Below are positions 13,664-18,665 of a DNA stretch of 18,665 nt, one piece after another. Under the pieces are notes generated by a model. It was not told where the DNA came from, did no database searches, and was given only the letters and a program-made list of their open reading frames with translations. Within the stretch, counting starts at the first letter, position 1. Each line of letters starts with the position of its first letter. A program made the translations under genes and the position numbers. The DNA comes from DATNPH01 sp036703315 (GTDB taxonomy: Bacteria > Cyanobacteriota > Cyanobacteriia > Cyanobacteriales > Coleofasciculaceae). Location: NCBI GenBank assembly GCA_036703315.1, contig DATNPH010000158.1, forward strand, positions 1 to 18,665, in the 5' to 3' direction.

Positions 13664-14833
13664 ATGAAAATTCTATTCCTAGACCAGAGTGGCAAACCCG
13701 GTGGAGCAGAATTATGCCTAATAGATATTGCCAAACCGTATCGAGACACTTGTTTAGTTGGCTTATTTGCAGATGGCTGTTTTAGACAATTACTAGAGCA
13801 GCAGCATATCCCAGTTCAAGTTCTAGGCACTGAACCGATACAAGTTCGCAAAGACAGCAACTTAGCACAAGGCTTAGGTAGTATCAGAGCGATCGCACCT
13901 CTGATTGCTCAGGTAGTACGCCTTGCCCGCCAATACGATTTGATCTACGCCAACACACAAAAAGCTCTAGTCATTGGTGCCTTAGCTAGCTTTTTAAGTC
14001 GTCGCCCTCTGGTCTATCATTTACATGACATTCTATCTGTAGACCACTTCAGCCGCATCAACCGTCGCATTGCTGTAACACTAGCTAACACAAGAGCATC
14101 ATTAGTAATTGCTAATTCTAAAGCAACTCAAACAGCCTTCGTGGAAGCAGGAGGACGGTTAAACATAACCGAAGTTGTCTATAACGGCTTTGAACCTGAA
14201 TTCTATCAAAGTCATGAAGCAAACCTCAGCCAACTCAAGAAGCAACTTGGACTCGATGGACGATTTATAGTCGGTCACTTCAGCCGTTTATCACCGTGGA
14301 AAGGACAACATGTTTTGCTCGAAGCCCTTGCCTACTGTCCTGAAGATGTAACAGCCATCTTCGTCGGTGATGCGCTGTTTGGGGAGCAAGATTATGTCCA
14401 GCATTTACACGAACGAGTTGCAGTCCTAGGACTTAAGGAACGAGTTCGGTTTTTAGGATTTCGTTCAGACATTGTGCCACTGATGAAAGCTTGTGACTTA
14501 GTTGCTCATACGTCAACAGCACCAGAACCTTTTGGGCGAGTCATTGTCGAAGCAATGCTGTGTGGACAACCTGTGGTTGCAACTGAAGCAGGAGGTGTAG
14601 TGGAATTAGTGGAACAAGGCTTGACGGGTTGGCTAGTTCCACCTGGAGAGCCACAGCAACTTGCAGACGTTATCGCCAACTGTCATAATCACTCAGAGCA
14701 GACCACGACCATCGCCTACAAAGCACAGAGTCAAGCTAGTCAACGGTTCCACATTACAACCATCAATCAGCAGATTGCGCAACTCCTGTGCCGGAGTTTA
14801 CAGCAATTTTCAGGTTCTTGTACCACACGGTAG
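13664..14833 (+). CDS. Family-4 glycosyltransferase
   Basis: The 389-residue protein has the two-lobed GT-B layout. The N-terminal lobe starts MKILFLDQSGKPGGAELCLI, with the glycine-rich GGAE loop, and contains YHLHDILSVDHFSR. The C-terminal lobe begins near residue 200 with FIVGHFSRLSPWKGQHVLLE (Lys of the nucleotide-sugar site) and carries FLGFRSDIVPLMKACDLVAHTS and the signature EPFGRVIVEAMLCGQPVVAT with AGGVVELVE. The E-x7-E pair, here E(PFGRVIV)E, is intact. It should transfer a sugar from a nucleotide donor to a lipid-linked or polysaccharide acceptor, retaining the anomeric configuration; the exact sugar is unknown. It stands alone, 83 bases after the signalling module, and I see no evidence it belongs to it. 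Its stop lies in GTAGGGGCGCAAGGCC, resembling half of a common cyanobacterial palindrome. Confidence 0.85.
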   Translation: MKILFLDQSGKPGGAELCLIDIAKPYRDTCLVGLFADGCFRQLLEQQHIPVQVLGTEPIQVRKDSNLAQGLGSIRAIAPLIAQVVRLARQYDLIYANTQKALVIGALASFLSRRPLVYHLHDILSVDHFSRINRRIAVTLANTRASLVIANSKATQTAFVEAGGRLNITEVVYNGFEPEFYQSHEANLSQLKKQLGLDGRFIVGHFSRLSPWKGQHVLLEALAYCPEDVTAIFVGDALFGEQDYVQHLHERVAVLGLKERVRFLGFRSDIVPLMKACDLVAHTSTAPEPFGRVIVEAMLCGQPVVATEAGGVVELVEQGLTGWLVPPGEPQQLADVIANCHNHSEQTTTIAYKAQSQASQRFHITTINQQIAQLLCRSLQQFSGSCTTR

Positions 14834-14910
14834 GGGCGCAAGGCCTGGCTGCATTTGTACCGAGTTGAAAACTGCTATAAGCCATTCAAAGTTCAAAATT
14901 CAAAATAAGA

Positions 14911-15069
14911 CTGATTAAACAGTTAGAAGCCCATCGAGGCGGTTTTCGCCGTCTCAGTCCAGGCTCTGTCTATCCAACGCTTCAAATGCTTGAAGAAAGC
15001 GGTTATTTGACCAGTGAGCAAGTTGATGGAAAGCGCGTTTACACGATGCCAAGCTATCAGTCTTTGTAG
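14911..15069 (+). pseudogene. Remnant of a PadR-family transcription regulator
   Basis: The frame LIKQLEAHRGGFRRLSPGSV then YPTLQMLEESGYLTSEQVDG and KRVYTM is the core of the PadR winged helix: recognition helix with SPGSVYPTLQ, then the wing with EVDGKRVY. The start, the first helix and the C-terminal dimerisation helices are missing, and the frame stops at TAG 15067-15069 after unrelated residues. The 5' break coincides with an A/T-rich TTCAAA direct repeat (GTTCAAAATTCAAAATA at 14891-14907), a plausible recombination point. It probably once regulated a neighbour. Confidence 0.65.
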
Positions 15070-15123
15070 TATATTGTAGTATGCTCGATAAAGCTTGCAG
15101 AGTTAACTGGAGTTCATGTGGGA

Positions 15124-15603
15124 ATGCAAATTGAACCATACGACCCTCGCCACCTTGATGCTGTTATTCGTCTTTCGCTTCGGGCATGGACTCCGGTCTT
15201 TGATTCGATTCAGAACGCGATGAACGCTGATGTGTACCAGGCATTCTATCCCAATCATTGGCGTGTGAGTCAGCAAAAAGCTGTCGAGGATGTCTGTGCT
15301 GCCCAAGACACGAATGTATGGGTTGCTATCGATGCAGGTTCTACTGTGGGCTTTGTAGCCGTGAAACTACACTCAGAGGACAGCATGGGTGAAATCTACA
15401 TGGTTGCTGTCGATCCAGACTTTCAAGGTCACGGCATTGGTAGTGATCTGATAGAGTTCGCTCTGGCTTGGATGAAAGATGCTGGGATGTCTATTGCTAT
15501 GGTTGAAACTGGAGGCGATCCTGGTCATGCCCCAGCCCGTCACACCTATGAAAAGGTGGGCTTCGAGCTATTCCCAGTTGCCAGATACTTCAAGAAGCTC
15601 TGA
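15124..15603 (+). CDS. GNAT-family N-acetyltransferase 1
   Basis: The product MQIEPYDPRHLDAVIRLSLR... of 159 residues has the GNAT core: the IYMVAVDPDFQGHGIGSDLI motif A (Q/R-x-x-G-x-G/A-type acetyl-CoA loop, here QGHGIG) at about 98-117, and a C-terminal motif B strand-helix ending RHTYEKVGFELFPVARYFKKL. The substrate cannot be read. A GTG at 15118 is an alternative start; GGAG at 15109-15112 lies 5 bases before that GTG and 11 before ATG 15124, so the GTG start is quite possible. It directly follows the PadR remnant. Codon composition is close to the local average. Unlike the next three genes it is not followed by a TAAC-type cassette end. Confidence 0.75.
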   Translation: MQIEPYDPRHLDAVIRLSLRAWTPVFDSIQNAMNADVYQAFYPNHWRVSQQKAVEDVCAAQDTNVWVAIDAGSTVGFVAVKLHSEDSMGEIYMVAVDPDFQGHGIGSDLIEFALAWMKDAGMSIAMVETGGDPGHAPARHTYEKVGFELFPVARYFKKL

Positions 15604-15634
15604 GTGCAGATGTGTTGATTTCGCGATCGCGTTC

Positions 15635-15660
15635 TACCTTCTAACTTAATGCGATCGCCC
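15635..15660 (+). repeat. Repeat family A, short fragment A0
   Basis: CCTTCTAACTTAATGCGATCGCCC equals the first 24 bases of family A (see A1 at 16166 and A2 at 17060) with one extra T. It supplies an in-frame ATG (15649) to the following acetyltransferase gene, which can mislead start prediction. Confidence 0.6.
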
Positions 15661-15666
15661 GATTTT

Positions 15667-16158
15667 ATGAGTGAAGTGGTAATTCAAACGGAGAGTCTCA
15701 GGCTGATCCTCCAATCGACTGAGGAGCTCCTCGCCCGCATTGAGTCCCTAAGTCCTACTGATAAGGCGGAGGTCTCACCCGATTGGCTGGCGCGGGTTCG
15801 CGCCTCGACAGCGGCAGACCCGTGGACGCATGGATTCTCCTTAGTGGAGCGAACTAGCGGTGCCATCATCGGGAGCTGCGCGTACAAGGGTCCCCCAGAC
15901 CAAGGAGGAGTCGTTGAGATTGCTTATGGAGTAGACCCGGAGTATCAGGGGCGTGGGTATGCCACGGAGGCAGCAAGGGCGCTGGTCAATTTTGCGTTCC
16001 GTAGCGGGCGAGTCTGTCTCATTCGTGCCCACACACGGGCGGAGAACAACGCCTCGACGCGGGTGCTCGCGAAGTGCGGGTTTGAGCGTATCGGTGAGGT
16101 GGTAGACCCAGAGGACGGCTTGGTTTGGAGGTGGGAATTACAGCGAGGAGCCGCCTAA
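15667..16158 (+). CDS. GNAT-family N-acetyltransferase 2 (RimJ/RimL-like)
   Basis: I start at ATG 15667 (MSEVVIQTESLRLILQ), which puts the typical LRL opening strand where RimJ/RimL-like proteins have it; the ATG at 15649 lies inside repeat A0 and would add MRSPDF. The 163-residue protein carries EIAYGVDPEYQGRGYATEAA (acetyl-CoA loop QGRGYA) at about 99-118 and the family's C-terminal RAHTRAENNASTRVLAKCGF at about 133-152. Such enzymes acetylate protein N-termini or small amines; the substrate is unknown. The coding sequence is visibly richer in G and C than its neighbours, a sign of separate origin. It ends in GCCTAACA, a cassette-type R'' core (RYYYAAC), but the matching right half is not found because repeat A1 starts 7 bases later. 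Confidence 0.78.
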   Translation: MSEVVIQTESLRLILQSTEELLARIESLSPTDKAEVSPDWLARVRASTAADPWTHGFSLVERTSGAIIGSCAYKGPPDQGGVVEIAYGVDPEYQGRGYATEAARALVNFAFRSGRVCLIRAHTRAENNASTRVLAKCGFERIGEVVDPEDGLVWRWELQRGAA

Positions 16159-16165
16159 CAGTTTG

Positions 16166-16281
16166 TATCCTTCAACTTAATGCGATCGCCCAATCTTGTA
16201 GATCGGGTTGAAGGATGAAACCCGACACTCATCACTGCTTCTCCACCTCAACCCTGGTGCGATTGCTCCATCGAGTCATGT
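16166..16281 (+). repeat. Repeat family A, long copy A1
   Basis: This 116-base copy matches A2 (17060-17175) without gaps and with 8 differences by hand count. It contains a hairpin, GGGTT/AACCC, in the segment GGGTTGAAGGATGAAACCC, and a HIP1 site. It fills most of the gap between acetyltransferases 2 and 3; the rest (16282-16336) shows only AT-rich leader sequence. Confidence 0.8.
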
Positions 16282-16336
16282 AATGTTGGTATCTCAATAA
16301 TGTAAGCAAATGTAAAAGCCTTAACTGGAACTTGCG

Positions 16337-16816
16337 ATGATTCGATTAACTACGCCCAATGACACAACTGCATTACTTGCTTTGACAGAAGCGACAGGAC
16401 TTTTTGAGTCAAACCAAATTGAAGAACTCGCCCAAATGCTAAATCAGCATTTCAGTGACGAAGCAGTCAGCCAAGGTACATGGTTTACCGACTACGACAA
16501 TGAGCCAGTGGGTGTTGCCTACGTTGCGCCAGAACGAATGACCGATGGGACATGGAATCTCTATCTAATCGCTATTCATCCCGACCATCAAAAACAAGGG
16601 CGCGGAGCTGCATTGTTGCAATACGTCGAGCAAATGCTGACTGAGCATGGTGAGCGTGTGCTACTGGTGGAAACGTCTGGAACGGCTGACTTTGAATACG
16701 TCCGGGTATTCTACCGCAACAATGGGTATGAAGAGGAAGCGAGAATTCGTGACTTCTACACGGATGGTGTCGATAAAATTGTCTTTCGCAAGTTATTGGG
16801 AAGTGTCGCCGCATAA
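16337..16816 (+). CDS. GNAT-family N-acetyltransferase 3
   Basis: This 159-residue protein starts MIRLTTPNDTTALLALTEAT and has the GNAT core: LYLIAIHPDHQKQGRGAALL at about 75-94 with the acetyl-CoA loop QKQGRG, then VLLVETSG and YVRVFYRNNGYEEEARI, where the Tyr of FYRNNGY is in the usual general-acid region. It ends DKIVFRKLLGSVAA. The substrate is unknown. Its TAA stop is part of GCATAACAA, the left end of an attC-like site (16811-16899), exactly the arrangement of integron gene cassettes, in which the reading frame ends in the R'' core. No strong ribosome binding site is visible; the leader has CTGGAAC 8 bases upstream. Confidence 0.8.
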   Translation: MIRLTTPNDTTALLALTEATGLFESNQIEELAQMLNQHFSDEAVSQGTWFTDYDNEPVGVAYVAPERMTDGTWNLYLIAIHPDHQKQGRGAALLQYVEQMLTEHGERVLLVETSGTADFEYVRVFYRNNGYEEEARIRDFYTDGVDKIVFRKLLGSVAA

Positions 16817-16899
16817 CAATCCTGTTACACACCGACCGTATAAAGTTGATTAGCTGAGTTCAAGACGTTAATAGCGACGGGTGAACGAGGTCGTTAGAC
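16811..16899 (+). other. attC-like cassette recombination site 1
   Basis: The site runs from GCATAAC (16811-16817, containing the stop codon) to GTTAGAC (16893-16899), which fits the GTTRRRY core; R'' has one deviation from RYYYAAC. Inside the cores, GTT-CAC-CCG of the left arm (16824-16834) pairs with CGGGTGAAC (16878-16886) over nine positions, with two extrahelical A residues (16827 and 16831) on one arm only. The outer TAAC/GTTA pair, the 89-base length, the asymmetrically bulged L arms and an unpaired centre are the marks of integron attC sites. No integrase gene is in the window. Confidence 0.6.
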
Positions 16900-17059
16900 C
16901 GCTATGTATGCGACATAAGCTACAGGTTGCGATCACGTAAAAGCCGCTCGTTAGAGGTTCTAATTGGAAGTTTTAGAGATTGCAGGCATAACCAATGCTT
17001 GGAGAGTAAAGAGTGATGGCTAGATTCACAGTTTGAAATCTAATTTTGTGATCGCCTTC
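16894..17059 (+). repeat. Repeat family B, copy B1
   Basis: This 166-base repeat aligns without gaps to 18381-18546 at about four in five positions, with the first 29 bases identical. Homology starts at the TT of GTTAGAC, the predicted crossover point of the attC-like site. It contains a bulged hairpin, GCTATGT/ACATAAGC, and runs directly into A2. No gene is visible in it. Confidence 0.8.
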
Positions 17060-17175
17060 TATCCTTCAACTTAATGCGATCGCCCGATCTTGTAGGTTGG
17101 GTTGAAGTATGAAACCCGACACTCATCACTGCTTCTCCACCTGAACCCTGGTGCGATCGCCCAATCGAGTCATGT
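17060..17175 (+). repeat. Repeat family A, long copy A2
   Basis: This copy is 116 bases, about 93% identical to A1. The 10-mer GCGATCGCCC occurs at 17076-17085 and again at 17153-17162; the 77 bases from one to the other are exactly what is missing in A3 (18547-18585). The repeat precedes the CoiA-like gene by 290 bases. An open frame starting within it (17102) is repeat-derived and not called as a gene. Confidence 0.8.
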
Positions 17176-17235
17176 TGGGTTTCACGTTACCTACTGTTTC
17201 ACAAGTAAGGACGTGACAAGCTCAACCCAACCTAC
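17092..17235. repeat. MITE-like element with 12-base terminal inverted repeats
   Basis: GTAGGTTGGGTT (17092-17103) and AACCCAACCTAC (17224-17235) are perfect inverses 144 bases apart, end to end. A further GTTGGGTTTCACGT near 17174 pairs partly with the same right arm. The left arm lies within A2. Inverted repeats of the GGTTGGGTT type recur in cyanobacterial intergenic DNA. No target-site duplication is evident. Confidence 0.5.
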
Positions 17236-17371
17236 AGCGAGGGGCGATCGCACTCGTTCCAATACTCCGCCCTGGTATGCTCCGATATGGCTCTGCCTCC
17301 AGCAAGTGGCGAAGCTGCATTGGAGCGGTAGTTGCGACATTAGGTTAATGCTGGATAAGATCGATATAAGG

Positions 17372-17426
17372 GGTGTTATCCAGCAGATCTGACGGATAGT
17401 AAAGGTGTTATCCAGTACATCTGACG
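17372..17426 (+). promoter_or_regulatory. Tandem 23-base direct repeats before the CoiA-like gene
   Basis: GGTGTTATCCAG plus two or three variable bases plus ATCTGACG occurs at 17372-17394 and 17404-17426 (21 of 23 identical, period 32, about three helix turns). CTGGATAA (17351-17358) is an inverted copy of the TTATCCAG core. The cluster ends 39 bases before the start codon and looks like a repressor-binding region. Confidence 0.45.
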
Positions 17427-17465
17427 TTGAATACATAGTTAGAGCACTTAGACAGCATCAGCATT

Positions 17466-18305
17466 ATGCAATTGGCTCTCGTTAACAACGACCGTGTTGA
17501 AGCTTTTTCCGGTGGTCGAGGGTTATGTCCAATTTGCGGTTCTGAAATGATCGCGAAGTGCGGCCCAAGAATCATACATCACTGGGCACATTATCGACCA
17601 AAAGACTGCGACCCCTGGTGGGAGAATGAAACTCCATGGCACCGAGACTGGAAAAATCTTTTCCCAATGGAATGCCGCGAAGTATCTCACATTGCCCATG
17701 ATGGCGAGATACACAGGGCTGATATCAAAACGCCGACTGGAATCGTGATTGAGCTACAGCATTCATCAATGACGGACGCTGAAAGAACCTCACGCGAAGA
17801 ATTCTATGGAAACCTCGTATGGGTAGTTGACGGCTCTGGCTTCCGCCAGAACTTCGACATTTACCACGGATTGCCAGCCCCCAACTCCGAAGTGGCAAAA
17901 GATTTGATTTGGGAGAAGGCAGAGCGTCACATGAACGGCGCTAATGCTGGAATGTTCTTTCGGCTATCGGAGGCGCGACAAAAGAACCCAAACATCACCA
18001 AGGCTGAAGTGTGCTGGGGTCGGATACATAGTATTCATGACATCCAGGATCAAGTCGATCAATCGTATAATGGCTATCACCAATACGATTGGGTTCGTCC
18101 TCGTAAAACATGGCTGGATGCTCGATGTCCGGTGTATATAGATTTTGGTGATGACCATTTGGTGAAACTTGAAATTTACGACGAATCTGGTCTCGCGTGT
18201 ATTCGCTACGTCTCGAAACGCAAATTTGTCTATGATGCGATGGTAGAAACTCATGCAAGCGCAATCGCCACGCGATTCTACCCGCTGCCAAAAAACGTGC
18301 CCTAA
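17466..18305 (+). CDS. CoiA-like nuclease-domain protein
   Basis: The 279-residue protein begins MQLALVNNDRVEAFSGGRGL, then CPICGSEM, a zinc-finger-like Cys pair followed by HHWAHY, as in the N-terminus of CoiA-like proteins. A PD-(D/E)XK-type nuclease core follows: ETPWHRDWKNLFP helix, E about residue 75, HRADIKTPTGIVIELQHSSM at about 84-103 (the D-x(n)-E-x-Q motif), then REEFYGNLVWVVDG. The C-terminal 140 residues are not recognised. CoiA is a competence protein implicated in DNA processing after uptake; what this homologue does is unknown. DNA repair, recombination or defence are possible. It begins 39 bases after paired direct repeats, and its TAA stop forms the left core of an attC-like site, making it a cassette-borne gene. 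The catalytic residues appear intact. No ribosome binding site is evident. Confidence 0.7.
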   Translation: MQLALVNNDRVEAFSGGRGLCPICGSEMIAKCGPRIIHHWAHYRPKDCDPWWENETPWHRDWKNLFPMECREVSHIAHDGEIHRADIKTPTGIVIELQHSSMTDAERTSREEFYGNLVWVVDGSGFRQNFDIYHGLPAPNSEVAKDLIWEKAERHMNGANAGMFFRLSEARQKNPNITKAEVCWGRIHSIHDIQDQVDQSYNGYHQYDWVRPRKTWLDARCPVYIDFGDDHLVKLEIYDESGLACIRYVSKRKFVYDAMVETHASAIATRFYPLPKNVP

Positions 18306-18386
18306 CAACCGTGGTGCAACGGACTGTTGCAATTCACTGGTGGAGTTGCTAGGGATACTAGCAACCGCTGACCACGAAAATTAGAC
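18300..18386 (+). other. attC-like cassette recombination site 2
   Basis: The site begins with CCCTAAC (18300-18306, containing the CoiA-like stop) and ends with ATTAGAC (18380-18386). Pairing is symmetric: CTAA (18302-18305), 4 bases, CGTGGT (18310-18315) on the left; ACCACG (18371-18376), 4 bases, TTAG (18381-18384) on the right. The length is 87 bases, against 89 for site 1. Both cores deviate by one base from the attC consensus (first base of R'' is C; R' starts with A). Confidence 0.55.
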
Positions 18387-18546
18387 CGCTATGTATGCGA
18401 CATAAGCTATCGGTTGTAATCAAATAAAGGCTAATCATTGGAGGTTCTAATTGGAACTTCTAGAAATTGTAGGTACGACCACTGCTTAGACAGTGAAGTG
18501 TGACTGCTAGATTCACAGTTTGAAATCTAATTGGGTGCTCGCATTG
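18381..18546 (+). repeat. Repeat family B, copy B2
   Basis: This partner of B1 has the same length (166 bases) and a gapless alignment. The match begins at TTAGACC; the bases before it (ACGAAAA here, GAGGTCG at B1) are unrelated. It runs into A3. No gene is visible from 18306 to 18644. Confidence 0.8.
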
Positions 18547-18585
18547 TATCCTTCAACTTAACGCGCTCGCCCAATCGAGTTATGT
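18547..18585 (+). repeat. Repeat family A, short copy A3
   Basis: These 39 bases consist of the first 26 and last 13 positions of family A. They equal A2 with the 77 bases between its two GCGATCGCCC copies removed; here the HIP1 core is mutated to GCGCTCGC. Confidence 0.75.
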
Positions 18586-18589
18586 CCAC

Positions 18590-18646
18590 ATTTAACTTGT
18601 GTTACAAATGTAATATGTGGATTCCTGCTCGTCGTGTTTGTTAGAT
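18590..18646 (+). other. Weak attC-like candidate and start of a possible next cassette gene
   Basis: ATTTAAC (18590-18596) and GTTAGAT (18640-18646) both fit the core consensus and pair in 6 of 7 positions, 57 bases end to end. The inner L arms do not pair convincingly. An ATG at 18645-18647 overlaps the right core and opens MPDFLKI up to the window edge, which could be the next cassette gene. It is too short to identify. Confidence 0.25.
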
Positions 18647-18665
18647 GCCCGATTTTCTCAAAATC

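Noticed and set aside
13664..14833. Glycosyltransferase as a seventh member of the signalling module
   Set aside because: It is separated by a hairpin and 83 bases, lacks the shared leader, and has no functional tie visible in the sequence.
14661..14918. 85-codon frame at the end of the glycosyltransferase
   Set aside because: It is an out-of-frame shadow of the glycosyltransferase continuing into the TTCAAA repeat.
17102..17436. Open frames on both strands between acetyltransferase 3 and the CoiA-like gene
   Set aside because: They are built from repeat A2, the MITE-like element and the direct repeats, with no family resemblance.
1..18665. tRNA, rRNA, insertion-sequence transposase or integrase genes
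   Set aside because: No cloverleaf, rRNA-like, DDE-transposase or tyrosine-recombinase sequence was recognised on either strand.

Overview
The window looks like a chromosomal accessory region of a cyanobacterium, probably a large-genome, filamentous or otherwise complex one. The evidence is the many copies of the HIP1 octamer GCGATCGC (for example near 578, 1732, 3329, 8004, 9867, 12441, 13890, 15652, 17076 and 17244), a DUF1822 protein, a cyanobacterial-style sigma-like protein, a CHAT protein and a cyanobacterial-style Ser/Thr kinase. Species cannot be read from the sequence.

Region 1 (1-3550) is a mosaic of small exported proteins and gene ruins. It holds a C-terminal tail of a gene entering from the left, a truncated Crp/Fnr regulator, an exported protein with a PsbP-like C-terminal half and its own terminator, an exported hypothetical protein, a DUF6174-like protein, a palindromic repeat, a strongly structured RNA-like segment abutting the C-terminal part of a broken cas6 gene, and an opposite-strand coding remnant. 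No CRISPR array is visible.

Region 2 (3683-13580) is the main attraction: six co-directional genes that read as one membrane signalling module. They are a sigma-70-like protein, a DUF1822 protein, a receptor that fuses a cytoplasmic CHAT (caspase-like) protease through one membrane segment to a TPR-like hairpin and a LivJ-type ligand-binding domain, a Ser/Thr protein kinase with two C-terminal membrane helices, a membrane-anchored PspA/IM30-like coiled-coil protein, and a second membrane-anchored TPR plus ligand-binding protein paralogous to the outer half of the CHAT receptor. The kinase and the PspA-like gene carry the same ~54-bp sequence just before their start codons. I infer a pathway in which a small extracytoplasmic ligand controls a protease and a kinase, with output to transcription and the membrane. 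The assembly is my reading; only the domains are recognised families.

Region 3 (13664-15603) has a family-4 glycosyltransferase, the remains of a PadR regulator, and a GNAT acetyltransferase.

Region 4 (about 15604-18665) behaves like an integron-type gene-cassette array without an integrase in view. It has two further GNAT acetyltransferases and a CoiA-like nuclease, all on the same strand. Two genes end directly in attC-like sites (16811-16899 and 18300-18386), each an imperfect palindrome starting at the stop codon and ending in [G/A]TTAGAC. A 166-bp repeat begins at exactly the predicted crossover base after each site. A second repeat family (A) occurs four times, and one copy differs from the long form by a clean 77-bp deletion between two 10-bp HIP1-containing direct repeats.
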